Below, piece after piece: positions 24,819-32,160 of a stretch of DNA of 64,000 bases. Under the pieces are notes generated by a model, which saw only the letters and a program-made list of their open reading frames with translations, was not told where the DNA came from and made no database searches. Each line of letters opens with the position of its first letter. The first letter of the stretch is position 1. A program made the translations under genes and the position numbers. This DNA comes from Tessaracoccus lacteus (GTDB lineage Bacteria > Actinomycetota > Actinomycetes > Propionibacteriales > Propionibacteriaceae): positions 1,612,001 to 1,676,000 of the forward strand of contig NZ_CP123967.1 in NCBI RefSeq assembly GCF_029917005.1, given 5' to 3'.

Positions 24819-24835
24819 ATACCCCTTTGGGGTGT
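24819..24835. promoter_or_regulatory. CsoR-type operator, copy 1
   Basis: ATACCCCTTTGGGGTGT is a G/C-tract palindrome with A/T ends as found for copper-sensing CsoR repressors. It starts 6 nt after the -10-like hexamer and so covers the transcription start. The csoR gene is at 29509. Confidence 0.7.
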
Positions 24836-25035
24836 GGTGGCGGCGTCGATACCACGGGTCCCCCGTGTCGGCTCGGAAGTTGAGGAAAGGGCTCTTCGGC
24901 GTAGGTCGAAGCTCCGTGGCGGGTGCGTGCCAAACTCGAGATTCAATGGCTGGTGGTCGAGATGGGTTCAAGCGGCAGCTCTTCAGATGGCGTCCGAGCG
25001 GATGTGGTGCTCGCGGGGCACCGCGATCTCCAGAA
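24836..25035. other. Stretch without a recognisable gene
   Basis: Downstream of the CsoR-type operator no frame shows a known family. Short similarity to the start of the HMA-like gene at 26283 (around 24960-24990) is too weak to define a coding region. It is probably the decayed 5' half of the pseudogene that follows. Confidence 0.5.
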
Positions 25036-25152
25036 TCTGGCGTCCACTGCGTCGACCTGGATCTGGAGCCGCCGATGGAGTCGCTGTTGCCCCCGGCCGG
25101 GGCCGTGACCAGCGAGTTCTTTCCCGCCCCGGTCAGGGCCACGACGGCCTGA
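25036..25152 (+). pseudogene. Remnant of an HMA-like gene (copy of 26283-26594)
   Basis: The frame reads SGVHCVDLDLEPPMESLLPP then AGAVTS, which parallels PGVHTVGMDLEPHGESLLT and AGALTS in the gene at 26283. The first half of the domain is not recognisable in the same frame and the end differs, so this is a decayed duplicate. The same kind of gene thus precedes both ATPase genes of the island. Confidence 0.55.
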
Positions 25153-25233
25153 GACCGGACGGACGGGCAGGCATCCGCCGAGCCCGTCGGCGCACGACCT
25201 GTCGGCCAAGCGGTCGGAGAGGAAGACCCGATC

Positions 25234-26196
25234 ATGAAGAGTCAAACCACGGTCCTGGAGGCCGGTGGCCTGCACTGGGCCACCTCGGAATCAGTGATCG
25301 AGAGAACGCTACTTGGGGTACCCGGCGTGCTGGCCGTCGAGGCCAGCGCCGTCTCCCAGACCGCGACGGTCACATATGACCCGAACCAGACGTCGGTCGC
25401 CCAACTGGTCGGCTGGGTCAATGACTGCGGCTACCACTGCACCGGCAGTCGGTACCTAGCCACACCACGGCGGAACCGGTCTCGACCGACCCCCACATCG
25501 GCCACGAGCGGCACACAGGCCACGGGGGCGGTGAGGATGAGGATGGCCGGGTCCGCGCAGGCGGTGATGGGCCACGGCGGGCACGGTGGGTCGATGGTGG
25601 ACATGGTGCGCGACATGCGCAACCGGCTCCTGGTCGCCGCGGTCCTGTCGGTGGTCATATTGTTCTGGTCGCCGATCGGGCGAGAGGTCCTGGGGTTCAC
25701 CGTGCCGGCACCCTTCGGGCTGCGCGACGACGTCTTCTCGCTGATCTTGTCCCTTCCGGTGGTGTTCTACTCGGCGTGGATCATCTTCTTCGACGGGGCC
25801 TTCCGGGCGCTCCGCGCGAGAACGCTGGACATGATGGTCCTGGTGGCGGTCGGGGTCGGGGCGGGCTGGTTGTACAGCGTGGTGGTCACGTTCACCGGCG
25901 GGGGTGAGGTCTTCTACGAAGCCGCCACGGTCCTGACCACCTTCGTCCTGCTCGGGCACTGGCTGGAGATGCGGGCTCGTGGCGGCGCGACCGACGCTGT
26001 GCGCACGCTGCTCGAACTCGCGCCCTCCCAGGCAGTCGTGCTCCGGGACGGTCAGCCCGTGCAGGTCCCAACCTCCGAAGTCGTCACCGGTGACCTGCTA
26101 CTGGTACCTGTCCGGGTCCTACTCGTTGTTCATGTGACCGGTGGTGTGGGTGCGGTGAAGATCCGCCCACCTGGCCGGGTCTTGTCGGGATCTTGA
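25234..26196 (+). pseudogene. Copper-type P1B ATPase, truncated after the start of the A domain
   Basis: The 320-residue frame begins with an HMA-like domain without CxxC (GGLHWATSESVIERTLLGVPG), then a His/Met-rich stretch (MGHGGHGGSMVDM), four membrane helices (about residues 130-235) and the start of the actuator domain (LLELAPSQAVVLRDGQPV). After VTGDLLLV it leaves the family and ends in about 30 unrelated residues. The TGE loop, the CPC metal site, DKTGT and the ATP-binding domain are all absent, so it cannot pump. The break falls about 70 nt before box E, which suggests a deletion joining this gene to the promoter of the next one. Confidence 0.85.
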
Positions 26197-26198
26197 CC
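26180..26198 (+). promoter_or_regulatory. OmpR-type direct-repeat box E
   Basis: TCTTGTCGGGATCTTGACC lies 85 nt before the HMA-like gene. CACCAT follows after 32 nt as a weak -10-like hexamer. Confidence 0.65.
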
Positions 26199-26282
26199 CC
26201 ACCCAGACCGGTTCCCGACACCGCGGGGGGCACCATCGAACATGAACACGCGAAACCGACCAGGAAGAGAGGGTGATTCGAC

Positions 26283-26594
26283 GTGACGACGATTCCACAG
26301 GCCACCTACGGGGTGCGCGGGCTCAGCTGTTGGCGCCGCATGATCAGCGCTGTGGACGCGGTCCGGGCCTTGCCCGGGGTGCATACCGTCGGGATGGATT
26401 TGGAGCCGCACGGCGAGTCGCTGTTGACGCTGGCACCGGCCGGCGCCTTGACCAGCGCCCAGGTCCGGGCCACCCTCGACCGCTCCGGATTCGAAGTGAC
26501 CCGACGCCGGCGCCGGCCCCGACCCAGCCTGCTCCGACATGCCCTCACCACAGCCCCCGTGGACGACGGCCGGGAAATCTTGACCGAAGCCTGA
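26283..26594 (+). CDS. Small HMA-like protein with a single cysteine
   Basis: The 103-residue protein's first 70 residues follow the beta-alpha-beta-beta-alpha-beta pattern of heavy-metal-associated domains (TYGVRGLSCWRRMISAVDAV, then PGVHTVGMDLE and LTSAQVRATLDRSGF). The metal motif CxxC is reduced to one Cys (SCWRR). The rest is a basic tail (RRRRRPRPSLLRH) and a short acidic end. The start is GTG with AGAGAGG upstream. It may be a copper chaperone variant or a degenerate one. Its 3' end overlaps box F, which serves the ATPase gene. Confidence 0.7.
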   Translation: MTTIPQATYGVRGLSCWRRMISAVDAVRALPGVHTVGMDLEPHGESLLTLAPAGALTSAQVRATLDRSGFEVTRRRRRPRPSLLRHALTTAPVDDGREILTEA

Positions 26595-26596
26595 CC
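26578..26596 (+). promoter_or_regulatory. OmpR-type direct-repeat box F
   Basis: TCTTGACCGAAGCCTGACC overlaps the stop codon of the HMA-like gene. TACACT (26627) follows after 30 nt, then after 6 nt the CsoR-type operator. Confidence 0.7.
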
Positions 26597-26638
26597 CCAT
26601 CGGGGTCGTCCGGGCCTGCGCGGGCCTACACTGGATAC

Positions 26639-26655
26639 ATACCCCCCCAGGGTAT
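26639..26655. promoter_or_regulatory. CsoR-type operator, copy 2
   Basis: ATACCCCCCCAGGGTAT has the same 17-bp length and the same 6-nt distance from the -10 as the copy at 24819. It lies between the promoter and the intact ATPase gene. Confidence 0.72.
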
Positions 26656-26687
26656 TGGGTGGGAGTCGAGTGGAAGTGGAGGTTGTG

Positions 26688-29480
26688 ATGCTCTGGCTGG
26701 TCATAGGTGGGGCGGTGGTCCTGACCGGGTTGCTGCTGTGGTTCTTCTTCGGCCCGAAACGGGCAGGGAAGGTCCGCATCGAAGATGGTGTTCAGGTGGT
26801 GGAGGTGACTGTCGACGGCGGCTACAACCCGGGGGTGATCGACGGGGTGCGTCCGGGGATGCCGGTGCGGATCATGTTCGACCGCCGAGAGGGTGGCGAG
26901 TGCACCTCGCGGGTGGTGATGCCGGACTTCAAGGTCAACGCGAGCCTTCCCGCGTACCGGACCACGGCCGTCGAGTTCACCCCGACTGAGGCCGGCGAGT
27001 TCCGCTTCGCATGCGGCATGAACATGGTCTCCGGTCTGATCCGCGTCACCGGCGACCCCCACACCGCACCCACCCCCACCACAGCATCGGATCATCACCG
27101 CGCGCAGGTGGCCGCCTCCCCGGCAGTGGCCGGTCTTGCGACCGACGGCGCCGATGATGAGGCAGAGCGGGCTGCGGAGATCCGGGACCTGACCCGGCGG
27201 GTGATCATCGGCGCTATCCTCACCGCCCCGGTGCTGATCGCGGTGATGGCCGTCGAGCTGTTCGGCGCCACCTGGGTGCCTGAGATCTTGATGAGTCCCT
27301 GGTTGCAGCTGGCGCTGATTGCGCCGGTGATGCTGTGGTCGGGCTGGCCGATCCACCGCGTGGGGTGGCGTGCACTGTCGCACCGCACCGCAGACATGAA
27401 CTCGCTGATCACGCTCGGCACCGTCGCGGCGTTCGGTTACAGCCTGGTGGTGACCTTCGCCCCCGGACTACTGCCTGAGGAGTTGCGGCAGGTGTACTTC
27501 GAAGCCGTCGGGGTGATCATCACGTTGATCCTGCTCGGCCGGCTCCTGGAAACCAAAGCCAAGGCCGGCACCGGTGAGGCGATCCGCAAACTGATCGGCC
27601 TGCAGCCCCGCACCGCCCGCGTCCTCCGCGAAGATGTGGAGCTGGAGATCCCGGTCGAGGACGTCGTGGTCGGGGATGTGATCGTGATCCGCCCCGGGGA
27701 GAAGATGCCCGTTGACGGTGAGGTGATTCACGGATCCTCCGCGGTCGACGAGTCGATGGTGACCGGGGAGTCGATCCCTGCGGCCAAGACGGTCGGTGAC
27801 ACCATCATCGGCGCAACCATCAACGCCACCGGGGCACTGCGCTATGTCGCCACCAAGGTCGGCTCCGATACCTTGCTCGCCCAGATCATCAAACTGGTCC
27901 GTGAGGCCCAGGGCTCGAAGGCCCCCATCCAACGGCTGGTGGACAAGGTCTCGAGCTACTTCGTCCCGGTCGTGATCATTATCGCGGTGTGGACGCTGGC
28001 GATCTGGCTGCTGGTGGGTCCCCCGCCGGTGTTCGTGTTTGCGTTCGTCGCCGCCGTCTCGGTCCTGATCATCGCCTGCCCCTGCGCCTTGGGGCTCGCG
28101 ACCCCGATGTCGATCACCGTGGGCACCGGCAAGGGAGCCGAACACGGAATCCTGATCCGCTCCGCTGAAGCGCTGGAAACCGCGCACAAGCTTGACGCGA
28201 TCATCCTCGACAAGACCGGCACCATCACCAAGGGTGTACCGACCCTCACCGACGTGGCCACCGTGGCAGCGTTCGATGAGAACCAGCTCCTCGGCTGGGT
28301 CGCCGCTATCGAGAACAGCTCCGAGCACCCCCTGGCGGCGGCGATCGTGACCGGCGCCACCGACCGCGGTCTCACCCTGGGCGAGGTCACTGACTTCGAC
28401 TCGGTCACCGGGCAAGGCGTCTGCGGCCACGTCGACGGCCACGACGTCCTGGTCGGCAACCGGCGACTTCTCGACGAAAATGGCATCAGTACCGACACGC
28501 TGCGGCCGCTGCATGACGCGCTCGCAGCAGGGGGCAAGACGCCGATGCTGGTGGCCGTCGACGGGCTCCCCGCGGGAATCGTGGCGGTCGCCGACACCAT
28601 CAAGGACGGCTCCCCGGCCGCGGTCGCGGCCCTCCAGGCACGCGGCATCGAGGTCATCATGATGACTGGCGACAACCGGGCAACCGCCGCCGCGATCGCC
28701 TCCCAGGTCGGGATCCGTCGCGTGGTCGCCGAAGTGATGCCCGCCCACAAGGCCGCCGAGGTCCGACGCCTCCAGGACGAAGGCAAGATCGTCGGAATGG
28801 TCGGCGACGGCATCAACGACGCCCCCGCCCTCGCGCAGGCAGACGTCGGCTCCGCGATCGGCACCGGCACCGACGTGGCCATCGAATCCTCCGACATCAC
28901 CCTGATCTCCGGCGCCCTGTCAGGGGTGGTCACCGCCGTTGACCTGTCGCGGGCCACTATGCGCAACATCAAACAGAACCTGGTGTTCGCGTTCCTGTAC
29001 AACACCCTCGGCATCCCCATCGCCGCAGGTTTGCTCTACCCCGTCTTCGGGATCCTGCTCAGCCCCATGGTCGCCGCCGCAGCCATGGCCCTGTCCTCAC
29101 TGTCGGTGGTCACCAACGCCAACCGGCTCCGCCGCTGGGCACCACACCCCATCCACGAGTCCCCCACCACCGGCTCCCCCGTCACCCCCGTCGTCGAAAT
29201 CGGCGGCGAGACCCCCACCACCCAGCACCACACCACAGGAAAGGACAGCCCCATGTTCGGCAAGAAGACCACCGCCACCACCCACATCGATCCCGTCTGC
29301 GGAATGAAGGTCAAGCCCGCCACCGCGGCCGCTACCCGCACCCGCAGCGAGACCACGATCTACTTCTGCTCCACCCACTGCGCCGAAGCCTTCGACGCGG
29401 ACCCCGCCCGCTACGGACACCCCCAGATCGCGGCCGAGCACCAACCCGAGGCTCACACCCCCGCACCGCACCACCACTAG
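26688..29480 (+). CDS. Copper-exporting P1B-type ATPase with N-terminal cupredoxin-like and C-terminal YHS domains
   Basis: The 930-residue protein should pump Cu(I) out of the cell using ATP. Order: one membrane helix (residues 2-21); a cupredoxin-like domain (about 34-120) with Cys72 and a CGMNM cluster (109-113) in place of the usual HMA domain; eight pump helices; TGES at 359-362; the CPC metal site at 464-466; phosphorylated Asp508 in DKTGT; SEHP in the ATP-binding domain; TGDN at 660-663; GDGIND at 706-711; and a C-terminal YHS domain (from about 868, DPVCGMKV and [11 protein letters not shown]) with a His-rich end. ATG at 26688 was chosen because GGAGG lies 5 nt before it. Box F and a CsoR-type operator precede it, and csoR follows, so activation by the two-component system and relief by copper are both expected. 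Confidence 0.93.
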   Translation: MLWLVIGGAVVLTGLLLWFFFGPKRAGKVRIEDGVQVVEVTVDGGYNPGVIDGVRPGMPVRIMFDRREGGECTSRVVMPDFKVNASLPAYRTTAVEFTPTEAGEFRFACGMNMVSGLIRVTGDPHTAPTPTTASDHHRAQVAASPAVAGLATDGADDEAERAAEIRDLTRRVIIGAILTAPVLIAVMAVELFGATWVPEILMSPWLQLALIAPVMLWSGWPIHRVGWRALSHRTADMNSLITLGTVAAFGYSLVVTFAPGLLPEELRQVYFEAVGVIITLILLGRLLETKAKAGTGEAIRKLIGLQPRTARVLREDVELEIPVEDVVVGDVIVIRPGEKMPVDGEVIHGSSAVDESMVTGESIPAAKTVGDTIIGATINATGALRYVATKVGSDTLLAQIIKLVREAQGSKAPIQRLVDKVSSYFVPVVIIIAVWTLAIWLLVGPPPVFVFAFVAAVSVLIIACPCALGLATPMSITVGTGKGAEHGILIRSAEALETAHKLDAIILDKTGTITKGVPTLTDVATVAAFDENQLLGWVAAIENSSEHPLAAAIVTGATDRGLTLGEVTDFDSVTGQGVCGHVDGHDVLVGNRRLLDENGISTDTLRPLHDALAAGGKTPMLVAVDGLPAGIVAVADTIKDGSPAAVAALQARGIEVIMMTGDNRATAAAIASQVGIRRVVAEVMPAHKAAEVRRLQDEGKIVGMVGDGINDAPALAQADVGSAIGTGTDVAIESSDITLISGALSGVVTAVDLSRATMRNIKQNLVFAFLYNTLGIPIAAGLLYPVFGILLSPMVAAAAMALSSLSVVTNANRLRRWAPHPIHESPTTGSPVTPVVEIGGETPTTQHHTTGKDSPMFGKKTTATTHIDPVCGMKVKPATAAATRTRSETTIYFCSTHCAEAFDADPARYGHPQIAAEHQPEAHTPAPHHH
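29253..29480 (+). other. Possible internal start giving a free YHS protein
   Basis: Within the ATPase frame, GGAAAGGA lies 7 nt before an in-frame ATG (residue 856). Translation from here would give a 75-residue protein, [20 protein letters not shown] onward, that looks like a complete stand-alone YHS copper-binding protein. The preceding linker (about 30 residues rich in Pro, Thr and His) is what one would expect of two fused genes. Not proven. Confidence 0.35.
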
Positions 29481-29508
29481 CCGCCGAACCAGACCAGGTC
29501 CAGGACAC

Positions 29509-29790
29509 ATGACCGGCAACCCACAGCGTCCGGAACTCATCGGCCAACTCGCCGTGATCGAAGGCCATATCCGCGGCATCGCCCGCATGGTCTATCAGGA
29601 CGCCAACTGCATCGAGATCCTCACGCAGACCTCAGCAGTCACCGGCTCGCTGCGCTCAGTCGCCCTGGACCTGGTCGACAACCACCTCCAGCACTGCCTC
29701 ACCCAGGCCATCCACTCCCCAGACCCCGCCTACCGCGACGCCAAGGTCGCCGAGGCCTCCACAGCCATCGCCCGCCTCGTCCGCAGCTGA
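29509..29790 (+). CDS. csoR: CsoR-family copper-sensing repressor
   Basis: The 93-residue all-helical DUF156 protein has the Cu(I) ligand set of CsoR: Cys34 in DANCIEIL, and His59 and Cys63 in NHLQHC. EGHIRGIARMV is the conserved DNA-contact helix of the family. Apo-CsoR binds G-tract palindromes and lets go on binding Cu(I). Two such palindromes are in this island. The gene follows the ATPase by 28 nt on the same strand and is probably cotranscribed, giving autoregulation. Confidence 0.92.
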   Translation: MTGNPQRPELIGQLAVIEGHIRGIARMVYQDANCIEILTQTSAVTGSLRSVALDLVDNHLQHCLTQAIHSPDPAYRDAKVAEASTAIARLVRS

Positions 29791-29795
29791 ACCGT

Positions 29796-29814
29796 TCTTG
29801 ATCAGAGGTTGACC
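29796..29814 (+). promoter_or_regulatory. OmpR-type direct-repeat box G
   Basis: TCTTGATCAGAGGTTGACC lies 5 nt past the csoR stop. CACAGT follows after 31 nt as -10-like hexamer for the small membrane protein gene. Confidence 0.65.
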
Positions 29815-29884
29815 GGCCGCGGATCGGATCTGAATCCGGACCCCGCACAGTGGAAGCAGCACCCGAACGAGAGGAACCCGGCTC

Positions 29885-30139
29885 ATGAGCCTCCACAGCC
29901 AACACCGCCCCACCGACACCGGCCCCGACACCCCACCCGCGGCCACCGGACCCGCCCAGCAGCACCAGGACCACGGTGGCCACATGTGGCACATGCTCCT
30001 GATGTGCCTACCGTTGATCGGGTTCGGCCTGTGGTCGCTGTTCAGCGGAGGCGGCGCAGGCGCGCTGATCGGCGGCCTCCTCTGCGCAGGCATGATGCTG
30101 CTCATGCACGGCCGCCCCGGCGCCGGGCACCGCCACTGA
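29885..30139 (+). CDS. Small His/Met-rich membrane protein (DUF2933-like)
   Basis: The 84-residue protein has a hydrophilic N-terminus (residues 1-28), then HQDHGGHMWHMLLMCLPLIG leading into two membrane helices and a His-containing end. The HGGHMWHMLLMC pattern is typical of short DUF2933-type proteins near copper or heavy-metal genes. GAGAGGA lies upstream of the ATG. Box G is 70 nt upstream. It probably binds or senses metal at the membrane; the function is not known. Confidence 0.75.
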   Translation: MSLHSQHRPTDTGPDTPPAATGPAQQHQDHGGHMWHMLLMCLPLIGFGLWSLFSGGGAGALIGGLLCAGMMLLMHGRPGAGHRH

Positions 30140-30195
30140 AACTTGGCCGCCGCGGAGTGCCCGACCCACAGAAACCCAGCGAACGCCAAGGCGCC

Positions 30196-30300
30196 CAGAT
30201 CGGGACGCGCCTGCACGTGTCCCTGGCGTCGGTGAAGGCCCACCTGTCGCACATCCTCACCAAGCTCGGCGTCGACAAACCGCGTGTCAGCCGCCCTGGT
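30196..30300 (+). pseudogene. Fragment of a LuxR/NarL-type helix-turn-helix
   Basis: The frame TRLHVSLASVKAHLSHILTK then LGVDKPRV is the DNA-binding helix pair of a NarL-type response regulator. Nothing upstream gives the receiver domain and the end degenerates, so it is a remnant. It marks the right edge of the copper island. Confidence 0.6.
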
Positions 30301-30647
30301 CTGATTACCAGTTCGGCGACTGGTTCGCCACCTGAAAGCACGGAAGGTCCCGAGCTGCTGGACGCTGATCATGCCGCCATGTTGCCGTTGATCCGGCCGC
30401 GATCGGAAGGCTCGACGTGAGCGATGACCGACCACGCCCGCGACACCGGCTGACCCACGAGGAGTACCTGGTCGCCGGCTAGTGGTCATCACCGTTAGTT
30501 CGTCGGGGGGATGGGTGGTTCAGGTGCGTGCAGTGCAAGGCGGAGGAGTGAGGCGATGCGGGGGCATCATCGATCGACGACAACGATGCAATGTGCGTGC
30601 CTGGGCCGGCTAGACCCCTGGCGAACTAGGGCGCGTGGCCGGACGGA
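30301..30647. other. Intergenic stretch at the right edge of the island
   Basis: There is no recognisable gene. A short frame at 30418-30483 (SDDRPRPRHRLTHEEYLVAG) may be another remnant. The rest shows no repeat or promoter I can support. Confidence 0.5.
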
Positions 30648-30681
30648 TGACGGCCACCCCCACGCAGGGAGGTGGCCGTCA
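30648..30681 (-). terminator. Hairpin terminator after gltD
   Basis: TGACGGCCACC and GGTGGCCGTCA form a perfect 11-pair stem with a 12-nt loop, beginning 12 nt past the gltD stop. Confidence 0.75.
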
Positions 30682-30693
30682 CGATGGTCCGGT

Positions 30694-32160
30694 TCAGGCG
30701 AGGAGCTGGCGCAACTCGGGCCCGATGGGCCGCGGCAGCTTGGAGGTGCCGGACAGGAACGTGTCGACGCCGGCCGCGCAGCTGCGCCCCTCGGCGATGG
30801 CCCACACGATGAGCGACTGGCCGCGCCCCGCGTCACCGCACGCGAACACGCCGTCCACGTTGGTCGCGTAGGCGTCGTCGCGCACGATATTGCCGCGGCC
30901 GTCGAGCTCGAGCCCGAGCTCCTCAACCAGGCCGGCCTTCTCCGGTCCGACGAAGCCCATCGCGAGCAGCACGAGCTGCGCCGGGATGTGCTTCTCGGTG
31001 CCCTCCACCTCGACGAACCGGCCGGCCTCGAAGCGCACCTCGACGATGTCGAGTCCCGCGACGTTGCCGTCCTCGTCGCCCACGAAGCGCTGGGTGTTGA
31101 CCGCGTAGACCCGGTCGCCGCCCTCCTCGTGGGCGGAGGTGACCTTGAAGGTCATCGGGTAGGTGGGCCAGGGCTGGTGGTCGGGGCGCGCCACGGGCGG
31201 CATCGGCATGATCTCCAGCTGCGTGATAGACGCGGCGCCCTGGCGGATCGACGTGCCCAGGCAGTCGGCGCCGGTGTCGCCGCCGCCGATGATGACGACG
31301 TCCTTGCCGGCGGCGGTGATCTGGTCGGGGACCTCCTGGCCGACAGCGACGCGGTTGGCCTGGGGCAGGAACTCCATCGCCTGGTGGATGCCGTTCAGCT
31401 CGCGGCCGGGGGCGGGCAGGTCGCGGGCGACGGTGGAGCCGACGGCCAGCACGACCGCCTCGTACTGCTCGCGCAGTTCCGCGCCCGTGATGTCGACGCC
31501 GACGTTGACGCCGGTCTTGAACTGGGTGCCCTCGAGGATCATCTGCTTGAGGCGCCGGTCCAGGACGGACTTCTCCATCTTGAACTCGGGGATGCCGTAG
31601 CGCAGGAGGCCGCCGATGGCGTCCGCCCGCTCGTAGACGACGACCGTGTGGCCGCGCCGCGTCAGCTGCTGCGCGGCGGCGAGCCCGGCGGGGCCGGATC
31701 CAATGACCGCGACGGTCTTGGCCGTGTGCCACGGCGGCTGCTGCGGGGTGACGCGCAGGTCATCCCACGCCTTGTCGATGATGGCGACCTCGACGTTCTT
31801 GATCGTCACCGGGTCGCGGTTGATGCCGACGACGCAGCTCGTCTCGCAGGGCGCGGGACACAGCCGCCCGGTGAACTCCGGGAAGTTGTTGGTGGCGTGC
31901 AGCCGCTCGAGCGCGGACTGCCACTCGTCGCGCCACACCAGGTCGTTCCACTCGGGGATCAGGTTCCCGAGCGGGCAGCCGTTGTGACAGAACGGGATGC
32001 CGCAGTCCATGCATCGGCCGGCCTGCTCGGTGATGATCGGCAGGAGGGCACGCCCGGGTGTCCCGGGGTAGACCTCCTTCCAGTCGTGGATGCGCTCCCC
32101 CACCGGCCGACGCGCGGCCAGCTGCCGCGGCGTCGTCATGAAACCCTTGGGATCAGCCAT
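30694..32160 (-). CDS. gltD: Glutamate synthase, small subunit
   Basis: The 488-residue FAD/NADPH-dependent subunit feeds electrons to GltB for making two glutamates from glutamine and 2-oxoglutarate. The N-terminal iron-sulfur cluster region ([17 protein letters not shown] and CPAPCETSC) is followed by the FAD motif [10 protein letters not shown] and the NAD(P)H motif [10 protein letters not shown]. The length fits the family. It overlaps gltB by 8 bp, so the subunits are co-translated, and a terminator follows. Confidence 0.96.
   Translation of the reverse strand: MADPKGFMTTPRQLAARRPVGERIHDWKEVYPGTPGRALLPIITEQAGRCMDCGIPFCHNGCPLGNLIPEWNDLVWRDEWQSALERLHATNNFPEFTGRLCPAPCETSCVVGINRDPVTIKNVEVAIIDKAWDDLRVTPQQPPWHTAKTVAVIGSGPAGLAAAQQLTRRGHTVVVYERADAIGGLLRYGIPEFKMEKSVLDRRLKQMILEGTQFKTGVNVGVDITGAELREQYEAVVLAVGSTVARDLPAPGRELNGIHQAMEFLPQANRVAVGQEVPDQITAAGKDVVIIGGGDTGADCLGTSIRQGAASITQLEIMPMPPVARPDHQPWPTYPMTFKVTSAHEEGGDRVYAVNTQRFVGDEDGNVAGLDIVEVRFEAGRFVEVEGTEKHIPAQLVLLAMGFVGPEKAGLVEELGLELDGRGNIVRDDAYATNVDGVFACGDAGRGQSLIVWAIAEGRSCAAGVDTFLSGTSKLPRPIGPELRQLLA

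Noticed and set aside
24795-25379. A 194-residue plus-strand frame across the first ATPase start
   Set aside because: Low-complexity Arg/Gly composition, no family resemblance, and it overlaps the clear HMA-like start at 25234.
26655-26687. Upstream start of the copper ATPase
   Set aside because: It would begin inside the CsoR-type operator and has no ribosome site, whereas ATG at 26688 has GGAGG.
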